Part shown: positions 8,746 to 17,473 of the stretch, in pieces
Position numbering within the stretch: position 1 is the stretch's first letter
Layout of the letters: every line of letters begins with the position of its first letter
Assembly: GCF_005404945.1 (NCBI RefSeq)
Contig: NZ_BJDG01000004.1
Coordinates: 1-64,000 of the forward strand
Reading direction: 5' to 3'
Source: Lactiplantibacillus pingfangensis
GTDB lineage: Bacteria; Bacillota; Bacilli; Lactobacillales; Lactobacillaceae
Length of the DNA: 64,000 nucleotides
Program-made: the position numbers and the translations under genes
The notes under the pieces: model-generated
The model's input: only the letters and a program-made list of their open reading frames with translations
Told to the model about the DNA's origin: nothing
Database searches by the model: none

Positions 8746-8817
8746 TGCGCCCCCCGAGAATCGAACTCGGATCGCAAGGACCGAAATCTCGCGTGCTATC
8801 CTTTACACTAAGGGCGC
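8746..8817 (-). tRNA. tRNA-Arg, anticodon TCG by eye
   Basis: A 72-nt cloverleaf can be folded: acceptor GCGCCCT/GGGGCGC, D-stem GTGT/GCAC, T-arm CCGAG-TTCGATT-CTCGG and discriminator A; CCA is not encoded. The anticodon loop TTTCGGT gives anticodon TCG (Arg). The bottom pair of the anticodon stem would be an A-C mismatch (positions 31 and 39), an oddity worth checking. It lies downstream of, and in the same direction as, the oxidoreductase gene. Confidence 0.75.
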
Positions 8818-8840
8818 CCACAGCTCTATGTTAGCACAAA

Positions 8841-9605
8841 TTAGCGGCGGCGGTGTTTGACAACCGTGAAAAAGTGCAAAATTGATGCCAGTAAAACATA
8901 AAATATCAACACGAACACGCCATAGTAGACCCAGAAATTATGTAGTGGTATCACGAGTCCAATTGCCGCTTCAATTCCCATCGTTACTAACGCCATCACG
9001 GCAATCATGCCGAATAATTCAATATAACGTTTCACAGTATTATCATCTCGCTCCTTTTTTAACGCCGCTTTACGACCAACTCGTTCGCCTTCTGCCTGTT
9101 TCGCGGCAGACAATGTTTTCATGCCCCAAGTATGGGTGACGACAATCTCACGCAGCTTAATTAGGCCGCCCATGGTGAGAAACTTATCCATCGTCTTAAA
9201 CGCGGCATCCGTCACACCAGTCAAATAATTTTCGATACCACCGGCATAACAGTCGGTAATTGTCACATAATGTTTGTTTTTAAAGCGATCTGGCACTGCC
9301 TCACCAACCGCATTGTAACGCGCAATTCGACTGCGAAAACAATCCAAAAAGTTTTTCATCACCCCTGATAGACTACCCAAATAGACTGGCGCCGCTAGCA
9401 CCCACACATCCGCAGCTAACAGCTTGGCTTCTAATTTGTCAAGTACCGGGTTAGACTGGTTATCGTGATCCGGCTTAATCTCGTAGTCCGCCAAATTTAT
9501 CCAATCCGTCGTGGCAGTTTGACTGGCGCCCGCTAAGACCGCCTGTAACATTTTGCTAGTCACCCCGTCAGGCTGATGGGCCCCTAAAATTCCTAATACT
9601 TTCAT
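8841..9605 (-). CDS. Flavodoxin-fold NAD(P)H-dependent oxidoreductase with C-terminal membrane anchor
   Basis: 254 aa. Residues 1 to about 170 are a flavodoxin-like/FMN-reductase domain: MKVLGILGAHQPDGVTSKML is the phosphate-binding start, AAPVYLGSLSGVMKNFLD the characteristic flavin loop and DCYAGG a later loop. The C-terminal 60 residues hold two hydrophobic segments (IELFGMIAVMALVTMGIEAA and a FWVYYGVFVLIFYVLL region), so the enzyme is membrane-anchored. It may reduce quinones or flavin-linked substrates at the membrane; this is inference. AAGGAGCGAGCGAG precedes the ATG. Confidence 0.75.
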   Translation of the reverse strand: MKVLGILGAHQPDGVTSKMLQAVLAGASQTATTDWINLADYEIKPDHDNQSNPVLDKLEAKLLAADVWVLAAPVYLGSLSGVMKNFLDCFRSRIARYNAVGEAVPDRFKNKHYVTITDCYAGGIENYLTGVTDAAFKTMDKFLTMGGLIKLREIVVTHTWGMKTLSAAKQAEGERVGRKAALKKERDDNTVKRYIELFGMIAVMALVTMGIEAAIGLVIPLHNFWVYYGVFVLIFYVLLASILHFFTVVKHRRR

Positions 9606-9967
9606 CTCGCTCGCTCCTTACAAACAACTATTTTACCCTATTTTTAAATATACGGATATAAAACAAACATTAATGATTTAAGTGCCTAATAATGAATCCT
9701 TACAATAAAAACAATTGACAACTAATTGAGGACTTGTTTTAATGAAGTATAAGTAACGTTGTATCGTTAGCCCACAGTCCGCTCGACAACTTGCGGACTT
9801 TAACGATTTGAATCAGTTAGTATCTACCGATAATACTAACGCATTCTCATAAATTGTGCTCGATTAACTTTGCGACACAAACGTCACGAATGGCGTAGTT
9901 GTTCGCTTAACCCGTTCCAAAGCCGGTTTCAGTGTCTTTTAAGCCACCGTGGGGGAATCAGGTCTAA
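9606..9967. other. Intergenic region with two hairpins
   Basis: About 360 bases without a gene. A perfect 7-bp hairpin AGTCCGC/GCGGACT lies at about 9777-9800, and a perfect inverted repeat GTTAGTAT (9816-9823)/ATACTAAC (9833-9840) follows. A TTGACA hexamer near 9716 has no convincing -10. It could hold the promoter and operator of the ArsR gene downstream. Confidence 0.35.
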
Positions 9968-10003
9968 GTGAATCAAATAGAATCTGAAAGGACTAGTTCA
10001 GTT

Positions 10004-10330
10004 ATGGCTAATTATGAAAAATCTGAAACAGCATTAGCAGCAAGTGCCCAACTTATTGGGATCTTTGCAGAAAAGGTCCGCCGTCAAATCATCATTGCTC
10101 TGGGGAACAGTGCCGACGGTTTAAATGTGACTGACATTACTGCCCTCGTCAATATTTCACGGCCAGCGGTTTCGCATCATCTTCGCTTGATGCGTGAGGC
10201 TGGTGTGATTGATATGCGCAGTAACGGGGTTGAACATATTTATTACCTGACTTTGACTGACCCGCTTGCCCAGTTAACGGCAACCTTTGCCACCCTGGCA
10301 GCGGATTCCGAGCCAGTTGCTGGTAATTAA
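10004..10330 (+). CDS. ArsR/SmtB family transcriptional regulator
   Basis: 108 aa winged-helix repressor. LNVTDITALVNISRPAVSHHLRLMREAGVI is the helix-turn-helix, split here as LNVTDITALV and SRPAVSHHLRLMREAGVI, followed by the wing (RSNGVEHIYYLTL). No metal-binding CxC motif is visible, so it probably does not sense arsenic or cadmium by the classical site. Start: ATG 10004 has AAAGGA about 11 bases upstream; an in-frame GTG at 9968 is an alternative giving 120 aa. No obvious target gene is adjacent; the unit ends in a terminator. Confidence 0.8.
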   Translation: MANYEKSETALAASAQLIGIFAEKVRRQIIIALGNSADGLNVTDITALVNISRPAVSHHLRLMREAGVIDMRSNGVEHIYYLTLTDPLAQLTATFATLAADSEPVAGN

Positions 10331-10342
10331 CTTGATTGTAAC

Positions 10343-10403
10343 TAAAATAGTCACGGCCGAAAGTCATGAGTTTAATGACCTTTAGCACGTGACTATTTTT
10401 TTG
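10343..10403. terminator. Terminator shared by the arsR-type and RluA-type genes
   Basis: AAAATAGTCACG pairs with CGTGACTATTTTT around an inner AAGTCAT/ATGACCTT hairpin, with A-run and T-run on the two sides. The genes are convergent. Confidence 0.75.
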
Positions 10404-10408
10404 CTTAA

Positions 10409-11308
10409 TTATGCGTTAGTCATAGCCGTTAACGTCTGCACCAACGCTTGTAAATCGGCTGGTAACGGCGCTTCAAATTCACGCCGCTCACCGCTGAATG
10501 GATCTTTAAATGTCAACGTTGACGCATGTAGCGCTTGGCGCTTGATCAACTGCTGATCACCACCATAAAGTTGATCCCCCAATAACGGATGGCCCAAATG
10601 AGTGAGATGTACCCGAATTTGATGGGTCCGGCCAGTGACCAAGCCCAACTTGACCTCGGTGACTTGATCACCAAAGGTTTGCTCAACCCAATACTTAGTG
10701 ATTGCCTTTTGACCAGTGTCCATCACTTCACGCCGGGGGCTTTCCGTCGGTCGACCAATTGGGGCTTTAATCGTGCCTTTGGCGGGCGTCACTTCGCCAC
10801 TGACCCAAGCCAGATAAGTCTTCCGCAAGGTATGTGCGGTTGGTTCAACCGTTAACATGCCTTGAGCGACACGATGCTTCGCAATTAAGACCAAGCCACT
10901 CGTGTCGCGATCTAAACGGGTAATCAAATGGGACTTTAAGTTTTCGGCCCCTTCACGGACCAGATGGCCCTTGACCCGATTGACTAACGTATCGGTTTGA
11001 TTACTGGGGCCAGGGACACTCGTTAAGCCGGCTGGTTTATTCACAACCAACCAATTCGCATCTTCATATAAAACGTCGATCGGTTGATCACTGCTAGCAA
11101 CAGTCTCATCTGCCGCTTCCGCGGGTAAAATAATGCCCGCAGTATCGCCAGTTGCAACTGTAATTTCGCCCGTTCGCGCGTCACCATTGACGACGAACTC
11201 ACCACTACCGTGTTTGATTTCTTTGATTAAGCGCATACTAATCCCGTGCGTCGTTAAAAAACGTTTCATTGAAACTGGTTCCGCTGTATTTTGCCAAGTA
11301 ATTTGCAT
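10409..11308 (-). CDS. RluA family 23S/tRNA pseudouridine synthase
   Basis: 299 aa. An N-terminal S4-like part (residues 1-75) is followed by the catalytic domain with HLITRLDRDTSGLVL, in which the second Asp of RLDRDTSG is the catalytic residue of RluA enzymes. GRTHQIRVHLTHLGHPLLGD is the second conserved block. It converts a specific uridine in RNA to pseudouridine; which one cannot be told. GGAGG is 9 bases before the ATG. Single gene. Confidence 0.9.
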   Translation of the reverse strand: MQITWQNTAEPVSMKRFLTTHGISMRLIKEIKHGSGEFVVNGDARTGEITVATGDTAGIILPAEAADETVASSDQPIDVLYEDANWLVVNKPAGLTSVPGPSNQTDTLVNRVKGHLVREGAENLKSHLITRLDRDTSGLVLIAKHRVAQGMLTVEPTAHTLRKTYLAWVSGEVTPAKGTIKAPIGRPTESPRREVMDTGQKAITKYWVEQTFGDQVTEVKLGLVTGRTHQIRVHLTHLGHPLLGDQLYGGDQQLIKRQALHASTLTFKDPFSGERREFEAPLPADLQALVQTLTAMTNA

Positions 11309-11420
11309 CCAATCACACCTCCGAAGGGTTAAAAATAGTTTAAAATCTAATTTTCAAGTTTGTACAAGCGTGGTATAGTTAGGTTAATTTGAGTGAATCA
11401 TAACTTTGGGGGAATTGACT

Positions 11421-12599
11421 ATGCACTATCACCATCAAAACCGGGTCCGTCGGCTAGCCTTGGCAGCCACAATCACCGTAGGACTAGGCGTTATTGGGGT
11501 CACGATTAATGATCTTTTGCAACCAACTGTCGTGCCAGAAAAAGCAGCACCCACGACCGTCGTCGCCAAAGCAAAACCAGCCACGACTAAAACGGCAGTC
11601 AAACAGCCATTGCCAACGGTAGTTACTAATCAAGCCATTGACCGCTATATGACTAAGCTTAACTTTTCAGGAAGCATCTTAGTCGTCCAAAACAATCAAG
11701 TCATGATCCGTAAAGGCTACGGCTTGCGTGATCGCCAGAAAAATCTGCCAAATGAGGTCACAACACCGTATTACATTGGGTCGGCCCAAAAAGCCATCAT
11801 CGCCACCGCCATCTTGCAACTGCAAGACGCGGGCAAACTAAAAGTTGACGCCCCAATCAGTACCTATCTGCCAAACTTTCCTAATGGTCACACGATTAAA
11901 CTCCGCAATTTATTGACGCATACGTCTGGCATCATTGGTCATGCAGAAACCAACGACGCCATTACGCCAACTGAGCTAGTTAAAGATATTGAAAAACAAG
12001 GGATTCGGGCACAGCCTGGCCAATGGCGCTATTTAGATAGCAATTATACGGTCTTAGCTTATCTCGTCGAAAAAATCAGTGGTCAGCAGCTTTTGCCCTA
12101 CTTGGAAAAACACATTTTTCAGCCAGCTGGCATGGATTCCTCTGGTTCTTACAAAACCTTCAATCAAGTCGCCAATCATTCAATCGGCTATAAAATCAAA
12201 AATGGGCAATACACCACGCCTGAATTACCAGATTTATCCCAATTATTTGGTTGTGGTAATCTCTACATGACAGTCGATGATATGTACCGTTTTGATCGCG
12301 CCTTGATGACCGACAAACTAATTTCCAAAGCCGCTCGCAAAGACATGCTCACGGCCGGCAGTTCTTCGACTTATGGCATGGGTTTCTATGTGAATCCTGC
12401 CAGTTACAGTAATCACGGCATTTTGTCCGGCTGGAACATTATCAATAACTTTAGCCGTAGCGGTAATACCACGATCGTCATCATGTCCAACGTCCAAAAC
12501 GGCGTGAAATCTTATGGTAAAGTTGCCAGTGATATTTATGGCCTTTTGGCGCAATCACCCACGCAACAGCCTAAACCAGCAACGGTCAGTCGGCAGTAG
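11421..12599 (+). CDS. Serine hydrolase, beta-lactamase/class C PBP-like, signal-anchored
   Basis: 392 aa. Basic N-terminus, then one membrane segment (LALAATITVGLGVIGVTI), a Thr/Lys/Ala-rich linker, and an exported beta-lactamase-fold domain. The nucleophile motif SxxK is SAQK (residues 121-124), the second motif is YLDSN, and the third is HGILSG (HxG). Such proteins act as D-alanyl-D-alanine carboxypeptidases or esterases at the cell surface. ATG 11421 follows GGGGGA at good spacing; an earlier TTG at 11406 was rejected. The last 14 bases overlap the convergent recQ gene. Confidence 0.85.
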   Translation: MHYHHQNRVRRLALAATITVGLGVIGVTINDLLQPTVVPEKAAPTTVVAKAKPATTKTAVKQPLPTVVTNQAIDRYMTKLNFSGSILVVQNNQVMIRKGYGLRDRQKNLPNEVTTPYYIGSAQKAIIATAILQLQDAGKLKVDAPISTYLPNFPNGHTIKLRNLLTHTSGIIGHAETNDAITPTELVKDIEKQGIRAQPGQWRYLDSNYTVLAYLVEKISGQQLLPYLEKHIFQPAGMDSSGSYKTFNQVANHSIGYKIKNGQYTTPELPDLSQLFGCGNLYMTVDDMYRFDRALMTDKLISKAARKDMLTAGSSSTYGMGFYVNPASYSNHGILSGWNIINNFSRSGNTTIVIMSNVQNGVKSYGKVASDIYGLLAQSPTQQPKPATVSRQ

Positions 12600-14373
12600 C
12601 CGGCTGATGCACATAGGCGCGAATCGTTGCCATAAAGGTCTCACCATATTTTTCTAGTTTGCTGGCCCCAACCCCTTTGACGTTGAGAAAGGCGTCATCA
12701 TTTTCAGGCAATAAGTCACACATGGAATGTAACGTTTTATCAGAAAAAATCACGAATGGTGGCACGTGCTGCGTCTCAGCCAAGCCATGACGCAATGTCC
12801 GTAATTGTTCAAATAACGCATCATTCACCGGCACAGACTTTTCAACGGTCTGTGCCGTTTTGCGCATCACTTGAGATTCACCCTTCAAGACAGCGACCCC
12901 CGCCTGCGTAACCGTCAGCGTGGGGTATTGACCGCCCATCGTTTGCAAATAACCGGTTGCCGTCAAAAAGTCAATCAATTCAGTCACACTTTTTTGCCGT
13001 TGACCGGCCATGATCCCGTATGTCGGCAGCTCACTCAAATTCAGCTCACGCACGCGTTGGTTGTTAGCTCCACATAGCACTTGGGCTACCACGCCTTTCC
13101 CAAAACGCGAATGTAGCCGAACGACACAGGACAGCACTTTTTGCGTTGCGGTCGTAATATCTTGGGCCGTGCGGTCATCACGACAGTTACTGCAACGACC
13201 ACAGGGTTCGGAATCTTCACCAAAATAATTCAAAATAAACTGCTGCAAACAACCTTGCGTATTCGCATACTGCGTCATTAACTGCAGCTTATGATAAGAT
13301 CGGTGCTTATGTTCATCGTCCATTTCCGATTCATCAATGAAGAAATGTTGAATTTGAATATCCTTGGCACGATAAATCAGGATAGCCTGACTTGGTAACC
13401 CGTCTCGCCCCGCACGACCGGCCTCTTGATAGTAAGCTTCCAGTGTTCCCGGCACTTGCGCATGAATAACGAATCGAACATTACTTTTATCAATGCCCAT
13501 CCCAAACGCATTGGTCGCCACCATGACCTGCACCCGATCGTACAGAAAATCTTCTTGATTCTGCCGCCGGACGTCATCATCCAACCCAGCATGATACATC
13601 GTGGCTTGCACGTGATGCCGTTTGAGTAATGCGACTAACCGAGTAACTTCCTTGCGGGTGCTGGCATAAATAATGCCGGCTTCATTCGCGTTGGCCGATA
13701 AATAATCCAAAATATAACGATCCGTGTCCTGATCTTTGACAACCGACAGGTCCAAATTGTCACGGGCAAAGCCGGTATTAACTTCCTTATCAGGTGAAAT
13801 CTTTAAGCGTTGACAAATATCTTGGGCAACTTGTTCAGTGGCCGTCGCAGTCAACGCCAAGACTTGCGGCTGCGTCGGCAATTGTTCAATGGCTGTGCTC
13901 AACGCCAAATAACTCGGTCGAAAATCATGCCCCCATTGTGAAATACAGTGGGCTTCATCAATCGCCAGCAGTCTGATTGGTAAATTTCCAAGCGATTGAA
14001 TAAATTGTGGCGAATCTAACCGTTCCGGCGCAATGTATAACAACGTATAATCGCCGGCACGAAGTTCTTGTAAACGCAAATTAATTTCACGGTAGGCCAT
14101 CGAACTGTTGATAAACGTCGCGGCAATGCCATTATCGTTTAAGGCATCGACTTGATCCTTCATTAAAGAAATTAAAGGTGATACGACTACAGTTAACCCT
14201 TCAAATAATAAGGCTGGAATTTGATAACAGAGTGACTTACCCCCACCAGTCGGCATGACCGCCAGCGTATTTTGACCCGCTAAGACTTGTTCAATGACCG
14301 CTTTTTGTCCAGGTCGAAATTCATCGTAACCAAACGTTGTTTTTAATACTTGTTGCGCCGCCGCTAAGTCCAT
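12586..14373 (-). CDS. recQ: ATP-dependent DNA helicase RecQ
   Basis: 595 aa, full-length RecQ. Walker A is in MPTGGGKSLCYQ (about residue 40), the DEAH box in LLAIDEAHCISQW (about 135), and motif VI in QEAGRAGRDG. The RQC zinc cysteines lie in the CGRCSNC region and an HRDC domain is at the C-terminus. It unwinds DNA 3'-5' in recombination repair. AAAGGAG precedes the ATG. Whether a second RecQ-like protein exists elsewhere cannot be seen from this window. Confidence 0.9.
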   Translation of the reverse strand: MDLAAAQQVLKTTFGYDEFRPGQKAVIEQVLAGQNTLAVMPTGGGKSLCYQIPALLFEGLTVVVSPLISLMKDQVDALNDNGIAATFINSSMAYREINLRLQELRAGDYTLLYIAPERLDSPQFIQSLGNLPIRLLAIDEAHCISQWGHDFRPSYLALSTAIEQLPTQPQVLALTATATEQVAQDICQRLKISPDKEVNTGFARDNLDLSVVKDQDTDRYILDYLSANANEAGIIYASTRKEVTRLVALLKRHHVQATMYHAGLDDDVRRQNQEDFLYDRVQVMVATNAFGMGIDKSNVRFVIHAQVPGTLEAYYQEAGRAGRDGLPSQAILIYRAKDIQIQHFFIDESEMDDEHKHRSYHKLQLMTQYANTQGCLQQFILNYFGEDSEPCGRCSNCRDDRTAQDITTATQKVLSCVVRLHSRFGKGVVAQVLCGANNQRVRELNLSELPTYGIMAGQRQKSVTELIDFLTATGYLQTMGGQYPTLTVTQAGVAVLKGESQVMRKTAQTVEKSVPVNDALFEQLRTLRHGLAETQHVPPFVIFSDKTLHSMCDLLPENDDAFLNVKGVGASKLEKYGETFMATIRAYVHQPATAD

Positions 14374-14473
14374 CGCCCAATACTCCTTTGATTAATTCAG
14401 TATTTCTATTCTACCGAGAAACCCCTCGAGTTACAACTGAGCGTGTCGCTAAAATGCAGCGATTAATGTGCGT

Positions 14474-15475
14474 TTATTTGACTAATCCCATCGAAATCAG
14501 CCGTTGCCCCGCGGCGACCACTGTTTCGACGGGCTGATGTTGTTGCCAGCCGAGTTGCGTCATCGCTGCCGCAGCAGTGTGATGGTAGCGCCGATTCAAC
14601 ATTGGCACTAAGGTCCGCATGCTTGGCATCACTCTGGCTAATTGGCGAGTCGCCCAATTTGGCAACGGCCGGGCCGCAATCCTTAATTGTGGAAAGGCCT
14701 GTTGGTAAGCTTGCGCAATTGCTAGCATCGTCATCGTCTGATTCGCGGCCAAATAACGTTGCCCAATCGCTTGCTCATTTTCAAATGCTAACCGATGTAA
14801 ACGCGCCAAATCACGGACATCGCTAACTTCCAATGACACTTTGGGGATTGCCGGCAATCCGTTTAATAATTGGAGTAAGATGCCATTTGAACTGAGATTA
14901 GTCGTTAACACTGGACCGAAAATAGCGCCGGGTAAAATCGTCGTCAATTGCAGTTGTTCCTGTTTAGCAATGTCCCAAGCCGCCTGTTCTGCGAGGACTT
15001 TCGAAACTCGATACGGATCTAATTCTGGATTTTTAGGATCTGTCCAGAAACTTTCATCAAATGTCCCAAGTGCAGTGCTGGCCGGTGTTGAAGCTGCCTG
15101 CGAACTAGTCATGACAATCCGTTTAACCCCGGCAGCAGCCGCAGCTGTGAACACATTTTGAACGCCCGCCTTCGCGACACGCACTAATTCTTCGGTCGAT
15201 TCTGTCCCATGCCCTAATGGCGATGCCACATGTATGACACCATCCGCAGCCGTTAATCCCTGTTGCCAGCCAGTCAGCTTGATTAAATCGGCCTCAAAAA
15301 AACTTAGATGTGCTAAATCTTCAGCTGGTACAAGCCGTTGCAACCCTTGTTTGATGGCAGCCGCCTTGTTCAAAGACCGTAAACTTGCCGCAACTTCATA
15401 ATGATGAGTCAAAAATTCCGCAATCACCCAACTTGCGACAAATCCCGAACCACCTGTGACCACAACTTTTTTCAT
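14474..15475 (-). CDS. NAD-dependent epimerase/dehydratase (dihydroflavonol-reductase-like SDR)
   Basis: 333 aa extended short-chain dehydrogenase. The Rossmann motif is VTGGSGFVASWV at the N-terminus and the catalytic YxxxK is in PYRVSKVLAE, with MTSSQAA as the serine region. Such enzymes reduce aldehydes or ketones; no substrate can be named. The gene is divergent from a TetR regulator and the two share an operator (15499-15533), so TetR probably represses it. Confidence 0.85.
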   Translation of the reverse strand: MKKVVVTGGSGFVASWVIAEFLTHHYEVAASLRSLNKAAAIKQGLQRLVPAEDLAHLSFFEADLIKLTGWQQGLTAADGVIHVASPLGHGTESTEELVRVAKAGVQNVFTAAAAAGVKRIVMTSSQAASTPASTALGTFDESFWTDPKNPELDPYRVSKVLAEQAAWDIAKQEQLQLTTILPGAIFGPVLTTNLSSNGILLQLLNGLPAIPKVSLEVSDVRDLARLHRLAFENEQAIGQRYLAANQTMTMLAIAQAYQQAFPQLRIAARPLPNWATRQLARVMPSMRTLVPMLNRRYHHTAAAAMTQLGWQQHQPVETVVAAGQRLISMGLVK

Positions 15476-15498
15476 TTCAATAACCTCATTTCAGTTTT

Positions 15499-15533
15499 AA
15501 ATTAGACAAATAATACATCACATTGTCTAATTT
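15499..15533. promoter_or_regulatory. TetR-type operator between divergent genes
   Basis: A perfect 11-bp inverted repeat pairs AAATTAGACAA (15499-15509) with TTGTCTAATTT (15523-15533), spacer 13. The right arm covers the -35 (TTGTCT) of the tetR promoter. This layout fits autorepression plus control of the reductase gene. Confidence 0.65.
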
Positions 15534-15551
15534 GTAAAATTATTGTATACT
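15523..15551 (+). promoter_or_regulatory. Promoter of the TetR gene
   Basis: -35 TTGTCT (15523-15528), 17-base spacer, -10 TATACT (15546-15551), 19 bases upstream of the start codon. It overlaps the inverted repeat at 15499-15533. Confidence 0.65.
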
Positions 15552-15569
15552 ATTTTTTGAGGTGATCAA

Positions 15570-16202
15570 ATGATCAAACGGCAAGATCTAGTCATTAAAC
15601 TTAACCACTTAATTTTAATTAAAGGCTTTCAAACACAATCCATGAGCACTTTAGCGCAACAAGTTGGCGTCAGTCGGGCTACCTTATACTTAAATTTCAA
15701 AAATAAAGATGACTTGGTTGAAGCAGTCGTCACGCGACACTTAACTTTCATCAAAGACAACCAATTGCCAGCCTTCGAGCCAACCAACTTCTTATCCACT
15801 TGGTTAAAGGCCCTATTATTGCTTGGCTCGACGACTACGACTTTTATGACCGAACTAACTACCAACTATCCAACGTTGGCATCTACCTTAACCACGGCAA
15901 CTGAAGACTACTTGCAGCAGTTATTAGCGTACTTGCAACAAGCGCAGGCCGCCAACTTTCTCGTCACAAATCTCACGCCAGAATTTATGCTATTCCAAGC
16001 GCAAGCCTTAATTGCGCAAATTTTAAGCGAAGTTCGTCAGCACAACTTGCCATTACTGACCGCTGAGACCTATCTCAAGGCCACGTTTACCATGCAACTC
16101 AATGGCTTAGTCCAGCCTGAACAACAAGCTACCCTCGATTCAAGTCAAATTGCTGCGTTCGAACAAACTATTTTGGCAGAATTTCGAGCAACTTACGCTT
16201 GA
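15570..16202 (+). CDS. TetR/AcrR family transcriptional regulator
   Basis: 210 aa. The N-terminal HTH (residues 10-55) reads MSTLAQQVGVSRATLYLNF with the typical LYLNFKNKDDLV helix; the C-terminal ligand domain is divergent, as usual. The start has GAGGTGATCAA before ATG 15570. It is divergent from the reductase gene and probably controls it through the operator between them; the inducer is unknown. A palindromic terminator follows at about 16302. Confidence 0.85.
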   Translation: MIKRQDLVIKLNHLILIKGFQTQSMSTLAQQVGVSRATLYLNFKNKDDLVEAVVTRHLTFIKDNQLPAFEPTNFLSTWLKALLLLGSTTTTFMTELTTNYPTLASTLTTATEDYLQQLLAYLQQAQAANFLVTNLTPEFMLFQAQALIAQILSEVRQHNLPLLTAETYLKATFTMQLNGLVQPEQQATLDSSQIAAFEQTILAEFRATYA

Positions 16203-16547
16203 ATTAAATGAAAATCCATATAGATTCCGGGGAAAGATTTTTAAACAGCCCGGGGAATCGGTTGATTCGAAAAAAGCCATTAAAAAGTGAGCCCATCAAA
16301 AAGCGCCAGTACAATTGTATTGGCGTTATTTTGAGTGGTTCACTATCAAACTTTCGTTGATGGGGCATGGAATTTACTGTGTCGGTGGCGTTAGTGCATG
16401 GGCGTGGCGCTTACAGCGCGGGCGTCTTTCAAGACTTGTTTTTTTAGGCTGGCTCCCACAGCTAATGGCATGACCCGTCACCGAAAGCGGTCAAATTTGA
16501 GTGATATTTTAGAAAGATAAGCGATTCAAGTTCTTATTCGACATTAA
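16203..16547. other. Intergenic, hairpin-rich, no gene seen
   Basis: It contains the TetR terminator: CGCCAGTACAATTGTATTGG continuing to CG at 16304-16325, then TTATTTT. An outer pairing GCCCATCAA (near 16291)/TTGATGGGGC (near 16357) surrounds it. Further hairpins GCGCTTACAGCGC and GTCTTTCAAGAC lie near 16410-16437, followed by a T-run. The stretch AACGCCACC on the minus strand also occurs in the structured region near 805, which may hint at a repeated element. Confidence 0.35.
16302..16332 (+). terminator. Intrinsic terminator after the TetR gene
   Basis: A near-perfect palindrome at 16304-16325 is followed by TTATTTT, 100 bases after the tetR stop. Confidence 0.6.
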
Positions 16548-17126
16548 CTAGGCCGCTTTTTCGGCAACGAGTTGTTGATGAAATTTGACACCAAGGTAAA
16601 TCATCACTGGAATAAACAGCGCGATCCAAACCACACTCATGACTTCGTTGCCTAAGTTAGGCGTGCCATAGCCACAATAGTCAGCAATGCTGGCACCAAC
16701 TGGACGCGTCAAGATGTACGCAAACCAGAAAGTTGCGACTTCAAATTTTTTCGAAAAACCATTTGCACCCATTGAGACGACCATCGTGGCAATCATGGCA
16801 ATGAGATAAATTGCGACCGAGATTGGATAACCAATCCCTAAAGCATCGTGGGTTTCATCTGCAAGTGCGGTCCCAGCAATCGCCAGTGTCGCGACGGTTG
16901 GCCAGTAAAATTGGGGCCGATAACGGTCACTGCGTAATTGCATCGTCAGTAAAATTAAGAAAGCAACCACCGAAACGAGTAAGGTCGCGGGTTTTGAAAT
17001 AATTGAAGACAACGCATCCGATACTGATTCACCCATCCCAGTTGTAATCAACTTTGCTAGCCAGAACACACCAGTCACGGCAGGCACCTTTGAATAATCA
17101 AATTTGTTCGTTGTTGTAATCGTCAT
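16548..17126 (-). CDS. COG4705-type integral membrane protein, unknown function
   Basis: 192 aa with about five or six membrane segments. Two related half-motifs occur, FWLAKLITTGMGESVSD near the N-terminus and FWFAYILTRPVGASIAD near the C-terminus. This internal duplication is characteristic of the COG4705 family, whose function is not established. GAGGTGA precedes the ATG. Upstream on the minus strand a perfect 8-bp hairpin (17142-17149 with 17160-17167) sits just before the ribosome binding site, and an extended -10 (TGCTATACT) lies further out at about 17355-17363, giving a long leader that could be regulatory. Confidence 0.75.
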   Translation of the reverse strand: MTITTTNKFDYSKVPAVTGVFWLAKLITTGMGESVSDALSSIISKPATLLVSVVAFLILLTMQLRSDRYRPQFYWPTVATLAIAGTALADETHDALGIGYPISVAIYLIAMIATMVVSMGANGFSKKFEVATFWFAYILTRPVGASIADYCGYGTPNLGNEVMSVVWIALFIPVMIYLGVKFHQQLVAEKAA

Positions 17127-17417
17127 GATGACTCACCTCGTTTGTAAGATGAGTCTAGCTTACAAAAATCGGCTCACAACAACTAGCAAGGTTCTCTTAG
17201 CCTTAACTGAAGAAACTTAATTTTTAACTTTCAATCAACGGGGCAAGCCGCCAAAACTACCTGAAAATGCTTCAGAAAGCCAACTTCATCTTCTACTAGT
17301 AATACCGTTGCCTGCATCCTTAGTCACCATCCTCAATCTAAACTATTGTCGGTAGTATAGCACTTTAACGCCGGCGTCGGGGACATCTGGTGACACGCTG
17401 AGAACTACTTACTAGCG
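17127..17417. other. Leader and intergenic region of the COG4705 gene
   Basis: No gene seen. It holds the candidate extended -10 (17355-17363, minus) and the TTTGTAAG/CTTACAAA hairpin at 17142-17167 next to the ribosome binding site. Confidence 0.35.
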
Positions 17418-17457
17418 CAAAAAAAGCGCAACTTGGTTTTATCTCCCAAGTTACGCT
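17418..17457 (-). terminator. Intrinsic terminator of the HTH gene
   Basis: On the minus strand GCGTAACTTGG pairs with CCAAGTTGCGC and is followed by seven Ts. Confidence 0.8.
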
Positions 17458-17473
17458 CCCTTTATGTAAAGGC

